From: Paenibacillus puerhi
Lineage (GTDB): Bacteria > Bacillota > Bacilli > Paenibacillales > NBRC-103111
NCBI RefSeq assembly: GCF_009846885.1
Contig: NZ_WUWM01000002.1
Location: forward strand, 1 to 64,000
Length of the DNA: 64,000 bases
Direction of reading: 5' to 3'
This document shows, in pieces, positions 26,662 through 35,413 of the stretch. Position 1 is the stretch's first letter; each line of letters opens with the position of its first letter. A model generated the notes under the pieces. The model searched no databases. It was not told the DNA's origin and saw only the letters and a list, made by a program, of their open reading frames with translations. Made by a program: the position numbers and the translations under genes.

Positions 26662-27837
26662 ATGGAACTCATTCTGGCCGCACTTCTTATGGCCTGGGGC
26701 GGCGCAAGCGCCGATCACCCGACTATGACATTCGAACAGGCCGCCCAAGCGGCCATGGACTCCCGCAATGCCGTCGTCCAATCAACGCCGACCGGCGATC
26801 CAGCCGACCCTCTGATGCCGACGGTCAAGCTCGATCCTCAGAAGGACGCTCCCCAGGTGAAGGGCGTTTATGTAACGGCTCATAGCGCTGCCGGAGCAAG
26901 GATGAGCACGCTGCTGAAGCTCATGGACGATACGGAATTAAATTCCATGGTTATCGATATCAAGGATGACTGGGGTTATATTACGTATAAAACGGACAAT
27001 GAGAAGCTGCTGGCCATGGAGACGACGAAGAAAATCATCTCCGATATGCCGGGGCTGATGGCGACGCTGAAGGAGCACGAGATTTATCCGATTGCCCGGG
27101 TTGTGGTGTTCAAGGATACGGTGCTGGCCGAGAAGCGGCCCGAGCTTTCTTTCGTGAATCCGGACGGCACGGTCTGGGGCAACGGCAAAAATCCTCCGGA
27201 GCGGTTTGTGAACCCGTACAAGAAGGAAGTGTGGGACTACAATATCGAGGTCGCCAAGGAAGCGGCCAAAGCAGGCTTCAAGGAAATCCAGTTCGATTAC
27301 GTGCGGTTCCCCGAAGGCTTCGAGAAGCGCGCCGATACGCTCAAGTATGACAAGGATGAACGATCTCGGATCGACGCCGTCGCCGGCTTCGTGAAGTACG
27401 CGCATGAGCAGCTGGCTCCGCTGGGGGTTCGGGTATCCGTCGATATTTTCGGCTATGCGGCTTCTGTGCCGGCAGCGGAGGGGATCGGACAAGACTTCCA
27501 GAAAATCTCTCAAAATGTCGACGTGATCTCGCCGATGATCTATCCAAGCCACTACTCTACAGGCTGGTTCGGCTCCAAGGTGCCTGATGCGGCGCCTTAC
27601 CAGACGATCGCCGGAGCTACCAAGGACACCATGAAAAAACTGGACCCATTGGCGGACTTCAAGCCCGTCGTCAGACCATGGATTCAGGATTTCACCGCTA
27701 CCTGGGTGCCAGGCCACATTCGGTATGGCAAGCAGCAGATCGAGGATCAGATCCGCGCATTGAAAGACCATGGCGTCGAAGAGTTCTTGCTCTGGAACGC
27801 CGTGAACACCTATACGCCGGGTGTGACGTACAAATAA
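26662..27837 (+). CDS. Putative glycosidase-like TIM-barrel protein (DUF4015)
   Basis: A 391-residue protein. A short hydrophobic N-terminus (about 1-18) suggests export, but no clear cleavage site is seen. From about residue 67 it follows the DUF4015 barrel: VKGVYVTAHSA, MVIDIKDDWGYITY, PIARVVVFKD, IQFDYVRFP, VSVDIFGYA and VISPMIYPSHY, with acidic residues at strand ends as in glycoside hydrolases. The family is of unproven activity and presumed to act on polysaccharides. Promoter at 26605 and a strong terminator make it monocistronic. Confidence 0.85.
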   Translation: MELILAALLMAWGGASADHPTMTFEQAAQAAMDSRNAVVQSTPTGDPADPLMPTVKLDPQKDAPQVKGVYVTAHSAAGARMSTLLKLMDDTELNSMVIDIKDDWGYITYKTDNEKLLAMETTKKIISDMPGLMATLKEHEIYPIARVVVFKDTVLAEKRPELSFVNPDGTVWGNGKNPPERFVNPYKKEVWDYNIEVAKEAAKAGFKEIQFDYVRFPEGFEKRADTLKYDKDERSRIDAVAGFVKYAHEQLAPLGVRVSVDIFGYAASVPAAEGIGQDFQKISQNVDVISPMIYPSHYSTGWFGSKVPDAAPYQTIAGATKDTMKKLDPLADFKPVVRPWIQDFTATWVPGHIRYGKQQIEDQIRALKDHGVEEFLLWNAVNTYTPGVTYK

Positions 27838-27883
27838 CCGGCTCCGCATCGGAAACCCTCGCAACCTTGTTCGAGGACCCGAT

Positions 27884-27924
27884 AAAAAAGCAGCGGCACC
27901 TTCATTTCGAAGGGCCGCTGCTTT
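27884..27924. terminator. Bidirectional terminator after the DUF4015 gene
   Basis: AAAAGCAGCGGC-ACCTTC and GAAGG-GCCGCTGCTTTT form a stem of about 16 bp with one bulge. T-runs are present on both strands. It separates the convergent DUF4015 and nitroreductase genes. Confidence 0.9.
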
Positions 27925-28016
27925 TCGTTCTTGTTACCATGCCGCTCCAATACGCCACAGCTTTCGTCCTATTCAGGCCCCCTGGCTGGCTGCACAGGGG
28001 CTGGACCGGCTAACAT

Positions 28017-28625
28017 TTAGTTTACCGTTCCCTCGAAAACAACGGAGCTCAGCGGCTTGCGCGAATTCGGAATTTCCCGGGCTTGCAGAGCCTCAGGCAG
28101 TTCATCCTTGTCGCCTTGATATCCTAGAGCTATGACCGCATGCAGATCGAAGTGATCGGGAACCTGGAGCAGCTGACGCGCCTTATCCCGGTCGAAGCCG
28201 CCGATCGCATGACTGATCAAGCCTTTCAGGGATGCTTGCAGAGCCAGATAGCCCCAAGCCGCACCGGCATCAAAGGCATGAGCTCCATTCGGGTCTCCGT
28301 TCTCTCTGAGCTTCTCAGAGGCGACAACGATCAGCACCGGTGCTTTGGTCGCCCACAGTTTATTGAAATCGCCAAGGAAGCTGCGGAAAACTTCCAGCTG
28401 TTCGTCCGTCTTAGCGACGATAAAACGCCACGGCTGGTCGTTGTAGGAAGAGGGCGCCCAGTGGGCTGCCTCCAATACCGCCTTCAGGTCCTCGCCTGCC
28501 ACCTTCTGCTCCGAAAAAGCCCGAGGCGACCAGCGATTAAGAAATACGGGCGTTACATCAGCTTCGGACTTGCGGTGTTCGCGTACCGCCTCTGACAATT
28601 CAACCAGGTTGGACGTTGCACTCAT
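28017..28625 (-). CDS. Nitroreductase-family FMN oxidoreductase
   Basis: A 202-residue flavoprotein. The FMN-phosphate segment is NRWSPRAFSEQ, and AAHWAPSSYNDQPWRFIVA is the family core. GLISHAIGGFD and the terminal Arg-rich region complete the fold. These homodimers reduce nitro groups, quinones or enones with NAD(P)H. The substrate is not predictable. AAGGTG lies upstream of the ATG. Monocistronic. A second, more distant nitroreductase is at 40146. Confidence 0.9.
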   Translation of the reverse strand: MSATSNLVELSEAVREHRKSEADVTPVFLNRWSPRAFSEQKVAGEDLKAVLEAAHWAPSSYNDQPWRFIVAKTDEQLEVFRSFLGDFNKLWATKAPVLIVVASEKLRENGDPNGAHAFDAGAAWGYLALQASLKGLISHAIGGFDRDKARQLLQVPDHFDLHAVIALGYQGDKDELPEALQAREIPNSRKPLSSVVFEGTVN

Positions 28626-28721
28626 TTAAAACACACCTTTCTTATATGAATTGTTTGTTTTGATCATAACATCTTCCTCCAAGGTTGGCAAAACAATTTT
28701 TCATACGGGCTTCGTCCTACG

Positions 28722-28748
28722 AAAAAAGCAGCCGGGTTATCGGCTGCT
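28722..28748 (-). terminator. Intrinsic terminator overlapping the ung stop codon
   Basis: Minus strand: AGCAGCCG, 6-base loop, CGGCTGCT, then six T. The TAA/TAG region at the end of ung lies in the loop and left arm, so coding sequence and terminator overlap. Confidence 0.88.
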
Positions 28749-29444
28749 AGACTTTCTTGGCACACCGAGATCGGGAAGCTGCCAATCGATCGGTTCGGAG
28801 CCGATGCTTTCCAGGAAAGCATTGGTTTGCGAATACGGCTTGCTTCCAAAAAATCCGCGATGAGAGGAAAGCGGGCTCGGATGCACGCTGAGTAGGATAC
28901 GATGTTGCGCCCGGGTAATGAATTGGCCTTTCGACTGCGCATGGCTTCCCCACAGTATAAATACGATCGGCTTCTCCCGGTCGTTCAGCAAAGAGATGAT
29001 GCGGTCCGTAAACCGCTCCCAGCCGTGACCCTTATGGGAGTTGGCCGCCCCCTCCCTCACCGTTAGCACGGTATTCAACAGCAGCACACCTTGGTCGGCC
29101 CATGGAATTAAGTACCCATTGTCCGGCAGCCGGCACCCGAGGTCGTCCCGCAGCTCCTTCAGCATATTCTGAAGCGAGGGAGGAGTCGGTACGCCCGGCT
29201 TGACGGAAAAGCTTAGCCCATGAGCCTGTCCGGGTCCGTGATAAGGATCTTGCCCGAGAATAACCGCTTTTACATCGTGATAAGCCGTATGGCGAAGTGC
29301 ATTAAAAATATCGTGCATATCCGGATAAATCGTCCTCGAAGCATACTCTTGTTTCAGAAACTCGCGCAATTCGAGATAATAAGGCTGCTGAAATTCCCCT
29401 TCCAACAGCTCCTCCCAGTCATTTCCCAAGTTCACCGCCACCAT
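28737..29444 (-). CDS. ung: Uracil-DNA glycosylase, family 1
   Basis: A 235-residue base-excision repair enzyme. The catalytic Asp motif is [18 protein letters not shown], the uracil-binding segment is [12 protein letters not shown], and the minor-groove loop is [13 protein letters not shown]. It removes uracil arising from cytosine deamination or dUTP incorporation. Length and motifs match B. subtilis Ung. It lies 21 bases downstream of the FMN reductase gene, so the two are probably one transcript. Confidence 0.96.
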   Translation of the reverse strand: MVAVNLGNDWEELLEGEFQQPYYLELREFLKQEYASRTIYPDMHDIFNALRHTAYHDVKAVILGQDPYHGPGQAHGLSFSVKPGVPTPPSLQNMLKELRDDLGCRLPDNGYLIPWADQGVLLLNTVLTVREGAANSHKGHGWERFTDRIISLLNDREKPIVFILWGSHAQSKGQFITRAQHRILLSVHPSPLSSHRGFFGSKPYSQTNAFLESIGSEPIDWQLPDLGVPRKSSSR

Positions 29445-29465
29445 GTCCCTCTCCCTTTCCTTGCT

Positions 29466-29999
29466 TTACGAACGAAGCAGCCCCGTCATTTTGATGAAAT
29501 AGTCTACCGTCCGCAAAATACGCTCACGGGTTTTCGCATCCTCCGGCTCGCCTTCGGCTGTAAATTGGCGCTGGGCGCCCCCGATCGATATCCATTCCGG
29601 GCAGTTGATTCCGTGCACATTGCGCACTATCGTTTGCAACTGCTGCAGGGAGCTGACGCCTACCGCTCCTCCTGCCGATGACACCGACAGAACCGGCTTG
29701 CCATCGAATTGATCGAAACCGGCAAAATCCAACGCGTTTTTTAAAACACCCGATAAGCTTCCATGATACTCCGGCGTTGCCAGGACGATCGCATCCGCCC
29801 GGTTCAGGCATGCCTTCCAAGCCTCCACAGGCTCGCTCACCTGCTCATCGTCGCTGCAATAGAACGGAAGAGGTCTTTCGTACAAGTCGTACAGCTCCAC
29901 CTGTGCGCCTTTCGAGGTCAATACCTCCGCTATATACCGGCATAGCTTGGTACTCGTCGCCTCCCGCCGGTTGCTGCCGGCCACAATCGCGATGTTCAT
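29466..29999 (-). CDS. NADPH-dependent FMN reductase (azoreductase type)
   Basis: A 177-residue flavodoxin-fold protein. MNIAIVAGSNRREATSTKL is the phosphate-binding loop, and ATPEYHGSLSGVLKNALDF is the second signature of the NADPH-dependent FMN reductase family (Azr/ArsH/SsuE group). It probably reduces FMN or quinones and azo compounds in the cytoplasm. TAGGAGG lies upstream of the ATG. It heads a two-gene unit with ung. Confidence 0.9.
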   Translation of the reverse strand: MNIAIVAGSNRREATSTKLCRYIAEVLTSKGAQVELYDLYERPLPFYCSDDEQVSEPVEAWKACLNRADAIVLATPEYHGSLSGVLKNALDFAGFDQFDGKPVLSVSSAGGAVGVSSLQQLQTIVRNVHGINCPEWISIGGAQRQFTAEGEPEDAKTRERILRTVDYFIKMTGLLRS

Positions 30000-30224
30000 C
30001 TTCTATGTACCTCCTAATTAGCTTCATATGTGCATCCTATCCGGCACTTCACCGGTCCCCTTAACTGCACTCCAATCCTACCGAAAACCGGATCGGTTGG
30101 CAAGCATTCCTATCGAATTGAGAAGTTTGCGAGCCTTAAGTTGCAGCGCTTTCTTCCCATCACGTACAATAGAAGGAACAGCTAGGGCCATAGCCCTTCC
30201 CGGTTCAAAAAGGAGGAGACATCG

Positions 30225-30674
30225 ATGCTGGCTACCGGCACGCCCGCCCCCGGCTTTACGGCTGAAAGCACGCGGGGGACCATCCAGATGGAGCAGTATC
30301 TCGGCAAGCAGCCGATCGTGCTTATCTTCTACCCAAAGGATGAGACGCCGATCTGCACGAAGCAGCTATGCGCCGTTCGCGATTCCAAAGCCCAGTATGC
30401 CGAATTCGATACGCTCGTACTGGGTATTAATCCTGGTTCGCTGGAAGACCATCTGGCGTTCTCCCGTAAGTTCCAGTATGATTTTCCGTTGATCTCCGAC
30501 GCCGACCAGACCATTCGCAGCGCCTATGACGTCGGCGAAACGTTATGGGGGCTGCTAGGTCAGCAGCGGGTCGTCTACGTGATCGGCCGGGACGGCCGAA
30601 TCGTCCACGCGGCCAAAGGCAATCGCCCGACCTCCGAGCTGCTGGATGCCTTGCGGAAGTCGGAACGGGCCTAA
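30225..30674 (+). CDS. Peroxiredoxin, Bcp/PrxQ type
   Basis: A 149-residue peroxiredoxin. FYPKDETPICTKQLCAVRD holds the peroxidatic Cys (TPxC) and a second Cys five residues later, the atypical 2-Cys spacing of Bcp/PrxQ. It should reduce peroxides with thioredoxin. It is about five residues shorter than typical and has Ile-Cys in place of the usual Gly-Cys after Pro. AAAAGGAGGAG lies upstream of the ATG. Monocistronic, ending at a shared terminator. Confidence 0.9.
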   Translation: MLATGTPAPGFTAESTRGTIQMEQYLGKQPIVLIFYPKDETPICTKQLCAVRDSKAQYAEFDTLVLGINPGSLEDHLAFSRKFQYDFPLISDADQTIRSAYDVGETLWGLLGQQRVVYVIGRDGRIVHAAKGNRPTSELLDALRKSERA

Positions 30675-30706
30675 GTAGAGGAAAATCAAGCAGTTCGCTC
30701 CTAACA

Positions 30707-30743
30707 AAAACGGAACCCTCGCGCAAAGAGGGTTCCGTTTTTG
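30707..30743. terminator. Bidirectional terminator between peroxiredoxin and pfkA
   Basis: AAAAACGGAACCCTC and GAGGGTTCCGTTTTT form a perfect 15-bp stem around a 7-base loop. T5 runs lie on both strands. It serves both convergent genes. Confidence 0.94.
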
Positions 30744-30768
30744 CTATCTGGCGCTGCAGGCACCCGGC

Positions 30769-31734
30769 TTATTGCGATAAGCGCTTGGCCAGCTCGTACA
30801 GCTCCATATTAAATTCTTTCTTCGTGCTGATTACTTTATCCATATCCGTCAATACTAGCTCGCCCTTCATAATTCCGCAGCCCTTGCCGGATTCTCCCTC
30901 GATCAGCTTGCGTACCGCGAAGTCGCCCAGGTTGCTGGCCAGTATACGGTCGTTATGCGTCGGAGCTCCGCCGCGTTGAATATGTCCGAGTACCGTAACA
31001 CGAGGCTCGATGCCATTGCGTGCCGTAATGCCATTGGCGATCTCCTCGCCTTTGCCGACGCCCTCGGCGACGATCACGATACTGTGACGCTTGCCCAGCG
31101 CGAAATTTTCGGACATCCGGGTCGCTATCTCATCAAGATCGAACGGCACCTCCGGAACGAGGATCGTCTCCGCCCCGCTGGCCAATCCCGCATACAAGGC
31201 GATATCGCCGCAGTGACGTCCCATCACCTCTACGACCGAGGAACGCTCGTGCGAGCTCATCGTATCGCGAATTTTGTTGATGGCATCCACGACGATGCTT
31301 ACAGCTGTATCGAAGCCGATCGTCAGATCGGTGAACGGAATGTCGTTGTCGATCGTGCCGGGCAGCCCCATCGTTTTGATGCCGAGCTTGCTCAGCTTAT
31401 TTGCGCCCTGATAAGAGCCGTCCCCGCCGATGACCACCAGGCCGTCAATGCCCCGTTTGCGGAGGTTTTCGGCTCCCAGCTGCTGGCCTTCAGCCGTCGT
31501 AAACTCCTTACATCGCGCCGTTTGCAGAATCGTACCGCCCCGCTGGATGATGTCCCCTACGCTTCGCAGATCCATCTCCCGGATATCGTCATTGATCAGT
31601 CCTGCGAATCCGCGTTGGACCGCGAACACCTCTAGTCCGTGATACAACCCGCTTCTCACTACCGCCCGGACCGCTGCGTTCATCCCTTGCGAGTCGCCGC
31701 CGCTCGTTAATACGGCTATTTTTTTTACTGTCAT
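30769..31734 (-). CDS. pfkA: ATP-dependent 6-phosphofructokinase
   Basis: A 321-residue glycolytic kinase. The ATP loop is LTSGGDSQGMNAAVRAVVR (SQG replaces the usual APG, common in Paenibacillus). GGDGSYQGA binds ATP, PGTIDNDIP holds the catalytic Asp, and MGRHCGDIALYAGLA binds fructose-6-phosphate. The allosteric-site residues (R, K in the C-terminal half) look conserved. Gly rather than Lys after the first GGD indicates ATP, not PPi, use. AAGGAGG lies upstream. No pyk gene follows, unlike in B. subtilis. Confidence 0.96.
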   Translation of the reverse strand: MTVKKIAVLTSGGDSQGMNAAVRAVVRSGLYHGLEVFAVQRGFAGLINDDIREMDLRSVGDIIQRGGTILQTARCKEFTTAEGQQLGAENLRKRGIDGLVVIGGDGSYQGANKLSKLGIKTMGLPGTIDNDIPFTDLTIGFDTAVSIVVDAINKIRDTMSSHERSSVVEVMGRHCGDIALYAGLASGAETILVPEVPFDLDEIATRMSENFALGKRHSIVIVAEGVGKGEEIANGITARNGIEPRVTVLGHIQRGGAPTHNDRILASNLGDFAVRKLIEGESGKGCGIMKGELVLTDMDKVISTKKEFNMELYELAKRLSQ

Positions 31735-31846
31735 GAATGTTTCCTCCTTAACTTCGTTGCCTTGTCTCTATAGCTAGCTTCCGAGCCGCTGCTGCAAGCC
31801 TGAACAGCTTCGGAAGCCTGGTGAACTCATTTCGTCCCCCGGTCGT

Positions 31847-32923
31847 TCAAGTCGTTCTGCGAATCCAAACGCTGTTAACCAGGAAGAAAAGACGCATCCA
31901 GGGGCTGCCCTTCATCAGACGGCGGGATATCCGCTTGACCTCCTGCTGCCTGCTGACCTTCGGGTCGGACAAATACAAAGCCAGCAGCCCCTCAATAATC
32001 ATGCGGTGAAAGTCCGAATGCTCGAGGGTATCCGACTTGCGCCTGGCCTCTTCAACAATCAAGGCAATCCGGTCCACCGTCGCATCCATATCCTCGTAAT
32101 AGCTGCAGAAGTTCAGGTCGCCGCCCGCCCTGTCTTCCTCCTGGTCGATCAAATAATCAAGCAGGATGTGCAGCCCGCATATATACGGGAAATAAGCTTC
32201 CCGAATTGCTGCCGCCGTCTCCGTCCGCAGCCCGGTCCTTGAAGCGGCAAGAAACAGCATGAACACCCCAAGCGTCGAACCCGTTGCCGCGGCAAACTCA
32301 TTCCATTGTATGGCGGGAAACTGTTCCTTGTGTGCATTCCACCAGGTGAGCAGCGCCTCCTCGCGGAGATCCTTGCGAATATGCTTGTATACCTGCAGAT
32401 CCGCATATAAGCTGACCAGTTCGCGAACCGAAGCGGCGACAAGCGGGTAAGAAGGCAGCATCCGGATCGACGCCTGACAGGTCTTTACAAGATCGTTCAG
32501 GTAGCCTGCATCCTCGCGTTCCTCGCGGAACTCATAGTAATCGTGAAGAGGCTCAGCGGGGTCCACGGCATCCAACATCGACTGATGCAGCCGGCGAAAA
32601 TCATCCGGGTCGAGCGAAGTGCTGCGGTCGCACAGGTTGTCCAGATAATCGCTGATCGTCTGGAAGGCTACGATCAGCGGGATGAGCATATGCCGCATGG
32701 AGGGATTGGCCGCCGCATACACGGCTCCTCCAATGCAGTGAAACTCTTTGCTTGTCATGCTGTCGATAGCCTGCTTGCGCAATTCCGCATCCGGCATCTC
32801 ATCCGCTCGCCCGCGCCAATAACGGAGCTGCTCGCGGACCTCTGGCAGCACGTAGCGGTATACCCGGGCAATCAAAGAGAAAGGTCCCCGCGGGACAGCA
32901 GCGTTTGGTTTAAGGGGACTCAA
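31847..32923 (-). CDS. ytpB: YtpB-family tetraprenyl-beta-curcumene synthase (DUF2600)
   Basis: A 358-residue class I-like terpene synthase. YQTISDYLDNLCDRSTSLDP-type acidic motif (FQTISDYLDNLCDR here) is the YtpB signature. Lacking classic DDxxD elsewhere, this family makes C35 tetraprenyl-beta-curcumene from heptaprenyl diphosphate in Bacillus. The start is TTG at 32923 with GGAGG 8 bases upstream, inside the end of the preceding gene (14-base overlap), so translation is coupled. No heptaprenyl diphosphate synthase or TC cyclase gene is nearby. Confidence 0.9.
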   Translation of the reverse strand: MSPLKPNAAVPRGPFSLIARVYRYVLPEVREQLRYWRGRADEMPDAELRKQAIDSMTSKEFHCIGGAVYAAANPSMRHMLIPLIVAFQTISDYLDNLCDRSTSLDPDDFRRLHQSMLDAVDPAEPLHDYYEFREEREDAGYLNDLVKTCQASIRMLPSYPLVAASVRELVSLYADLQVYKHIRKDLREEALLTWWNAHKEQFPAIQWNEFAAATGSTLGVFMLFLAASRTGLRTETAAAIREAYFPYICGLHILLDYLIDQEEDRAGGDLNFCSYYEDMDATVDRIALIVEEARRKSDTLEHSDFHRMIIEGLLALYLSDPKVSRQQEVKRISRRLMKGSPWMRLFFLVNSVWIRRTT

Positions 32924-33515
32924 ACCAACGTCCTCCCCCGCCGCTTTGCGTGTAGCAATGCTGGAGCAGGAGGTGCATTTCTTCCCGCTGCAGATCCATC
33001 AGCCATTGCTCCGCGCGTTCATTGCGCAGTTTAGTCACCTGCAACTCGACCAGTTCGTTGAATCCGGCAGCAGAGAAGCCGCCGCCGCCCGCCCAGTCCG
33101 CAAGCAGCCGGGCAAACGATGCGCTGCCGAATCCGTCCGTACCGGCTTCCGCCAGCTTTTCCCGAACCCGGCTGTTCCATGCCTCCTGCACCGGATGCCC
33201 GCCGGCCATCCGAAACCAGTACGCCGCATTGGAGTAATCCCCCTCCATGCGGTGCATGATCCCGTGCCAGTAGCTGCCTTCCCTTGTATGGATCTCTTGC
33301 GACAGCTCATGCGACTCGTCCAGACTTTCGTTAAGCAGCAGCAGCCCGGCTTTGACGGCCAGCGCATAGCTGCGGCGTTCGCCGGCAAACCCGTCGACAG
33401 AAAGCTTGGCTATCTTCAGGCTAATCAAATCGTCCAGCTCTTCAGCCGGATATAAGGAAGGCCGATGGCTCGCAAGCTGCGCGGCGATCCGGCCGAAGCT
33501 ATCACTCCAACTCAA
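32910..33515 (-). CDS. Unknown protein overlapping ytpB
   Basis: A 201-residue soluble protein with no signal peptide. The centre reads YWHGIMHRMEGDYSNAAYW followed by FRMAGGHP, a segment that looks conserved and metal- or substrate-binding in style (two His, Glu/Asp). The C-terminal part is helical and ends near GGGGRWFESP. I do not recognise a family. It overlaps the ytpB start and follows the small gene at 33560 by 44 bases, so it is probably in the same operon and may act in terpene metabolism or membrane stress. Confidence 0.7.
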   Translation of the reverse strand: MSWSDSFGRIAAQLASHRPSLYPAEELDDLISLKIAKLSVDGFAGERRSYALAVKAGLLLLNESLDESHELSQEIHTREGSYWHGIMHRMEGDYSNAAYWFRMAGGHPVQEAWNSRVREKLAEAGTDGFGSASFARLLADWAGGGGFSAAGFNELVELQVTKLRNERAEQWLMDLQREEMHLLLQHCYTQSGGGGRWFESP

Positions 33516-33559
33516 AGTCCCAACCCCCTGCTACCGCTTCTTATAGTCCTTGCCCGCTC

Positions 33560-33877
33560 CTAGTGATGGGCTGCTCTGGCATCCATATCCTGGTTAACCC
33601 GGAACCAGAGATGCAGCTCGTTAATCGTGCTGGCCAGATCGGCGATCTCGCTATTCAATCGGCAGGAGGTAACGAAGTCATCCTCTACGTTCAACTGCTC
33701 CTGCTTGAAAATAATGACCCGCTCAATCTGCTTGACCCGATCCGGGATGGTGCCGCGTATCTCTTCCCAGCGAAGCAGGATAGCTGCCTGCTCCGAATCC
33801 GTATAGGTCTCGAAGTCCCTGGGGAGCTGCGGCAGCGGTATGCCAAGCCGTTCGTCCCACACAAAAACATCGGTCAT
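33560..33877 (-). CDS. Small unknown protein upstream of the ytpB operon
   Basis: A 105-residue soluble protein, largely helical after a short Pro-rich segment (DERLGIPLPQLP). The start ATG at 33877 has AAGGTGG 9 bases upstream; an earlier start in the same frame lacks one. No family recognised. The next gene starts 44 bases downstream on the same strand, suggesting it heads a three-gene unit with the 201-residue protein and ytpB. Confidence 0.65.
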   Translation of the reverse strand: MTDVFVWDERLGIPLPQLPRDFETYTDSEQAAILLRWEEIRGTIPDRVKQIERVIIFKQEQLNVEDDFVTSCRLNSEIADLASTINELHLWFRVNQDMDARAAHH

Positions 33878-34013
33878 GCGGATGCACCACCTTTTCTCGC
33901 TATTCAATCTGAGTACTGCCAAAGGCGCGCACGCTTTTCTACTAATGTAACAGAAACGGGTCCTTCGTTCCAGTGCTGAGTCAAATTTTTCTCCCCCCTC
34001 TTCTGTCGGTTCA

Positions 34014-34022
34014 TGCTATAAT
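34014..34022 (+). promoter_or_regulatory. Extended -10 promoter of the ANKH/MATE-like operon
   Basis: TGC TATAAT (TATAAT at 34017-34022), 29 bases before the ATG at 34052. No good -35 box. Confidence 0.55.
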
Positions 34023-34051
34023 GTGAGAACTGTGTGAAAAGAGGGACCGCT

Positions 34052-35413
34052 ATGAGTGAACAGCATCAACGCATATCGTTCAGACAACTGCTCGCTTTCT
34101 TCTTGCCGCTCGGCATCTCGGCGAGTCTCGTCACCATTTCTCATGTCATCATCAACAGTACGCTCGCACGTTCCGAGCACCCTGAGATCATCATCGCCAG
34201 CTACGCGCTTCCCATGAGCATTCTCGGCATTACGGAAAGACCCGCCGTGCTGCTGCGGCAGACATGCTCGGCCCTGGTCCGCGACCGCGTCTCCTTCCGG
34301 GCGATGTCGATCGTCAGCCTTTACGTGCTGGGCTCCATATTCGCCATCGGTCTTGCAATCAGCTATTCCCCCGTCGGCCCCTGGCTGTTCACCGGCGTGT
34401 TCGGCGCTGACGAGAGCATGATCGGTCCCATGATGGACGTCTTCCGTATCTTGATGTTCGTCAGCATCTTCTCGGGAATCCGCTGCTTGTTCCACGGGGT
34501 CATTATTTCCAATATGCGCACCAAGTGGCTGACCATCGGCATGGGAATCCGGCTGCTGGGCATGTATCTGGTCTCGCTGTACTTCATCCATACCGGGGTT
34601 ACCAGCGGCGCGGTCGGAGCGATTATTTTCCTGGTCGGCATGGTCATTGAGGCGATCGTGAGCGTCTGGGAAGGAAGGTCGATTCTGAAGCGGCATATCC
34701 CGGAGAAAAAACCGGAGCATCCCATCGTCCGTCCCGCACAAATATTCGGCTTCTATAAGCCCCTTCTGTACTCGTCGGTTATTGCGATAATCGCGTCTCC
34801 GTCGATCAATGCATTTCTCGGGAAAACGAGCGATATTCAGCTGTCGGTCGCAGCGTTCGCCATTGCGGCCAGCCTGACGACTCTGGTCACAAGCTTCTTC
34901 TCCTACATCCACCAGATCGTCTTGAATTTCTATCGCAAGGATGCGGCGACGGTCGTTCGCTTCGCCATCATGGTATCGCTGGTTCCGACCCTGCTGCTTG
35001 CGCTGCTCTCCTATACCTCTGTCGGACCCTGGTTCATGGAGCATGTCATGGGCGTGAACGAACGGCTCATGCACGCAAGCCTCTCGACGCTGCGCGTCTT
35101 CATGCTGCTGACCTTGATCTTTCCGTGGCTGGACTTCGGCAACGGCCTGCTCATGCTTCGCAGCCAGACGAAAACCATGGTATGGTCGCAAGCTGCAAAC
35201 GTGTGCACGACCCTTGTGGTCCTCCTGTCCTGCGTGCTGACTGTACCTTACTGGAACGGCATGGTAGGCGCGCTGGCCCAGTCTCTGGGCGTGGTCGCCG
35301 AAGCTTCCGTCGTCTGGCTGATCCTGCGGGCCGCTAGGCGCTCCGGACTGGATCCAGCCGCTCTCGGACCGCGCAAGACAGAGAATCCAACGAAAGAATC
35401 GAGTGAAGCATAA
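34052..35413 (+). CDS. Polytopic membrane exporter, MATE/ANKH-like
   Basis: A 453-residue protein with about 12 hydrophobic helices. LGITERPAVLLRQTCSALVRD in the first third resembles the ANKH (progressive ankylosis)/MATE-like group of the MOP flippase superfamily, which carry organic anions, drugs or lipid-linked sugars. The ATG at 34052 was chosen for the AGAGGGA upstream. The stop TAA overlaps the ATG of the next MFS gene (TAATG), indicating translational coupling. Substrate unknown. Confidence 0.75.
   Translation: MSEQHQRISFRQLLAFFLPLGISASLVTISHVIINSTLARSEHPEIIIASYALPMSILGITERPAVLLRQTCSALVRDRVSFRAMSIVSLYVLGSIFAIGLAISYSPVGPWLFTGVFGADESMIGPMMDVFRILMFVSIFSGIRCLFHGVIISNMRTKWLTIGMGIRLLGMYLVSLYFIHTGVTSGAVGAIIFLVGMVIEAIVSVWEGRSILKRHIPEKKPEHPIVRPAQIFGFYKPLLYSSVIAIIASPSINAFLGKTSDIQLSVAAFAIAASLTTLVTSFFSYIHQIVLNFYRKDAATVVRFAIMVSLVPTLLLALLSYTSVGPWFMEHVMGVNERLMHASLSTLRVFMLLTLIFPWLDFGNGLLMLRSQTKTMVWSQAANVCTTLVVLLSCVLTVPYWNGMVGALAQSLGVVAEASVVWLILRAARRSGLDPAALGPRKTENPTKESSEA

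Noticed and set aside
27841-27880. CCTCG...CGAGG hairpin after the DUF4015 gene as a separate regulator
   Set aside because: Only five base pairs, and a strong terminator follows immediately.
30769-31734. SQG instead of APG in the PfkA nucleotide loop as an anomaly
   Set aside because: I recall the same loop in other Paenibacillus PfkA proteins; other motifs are normal.
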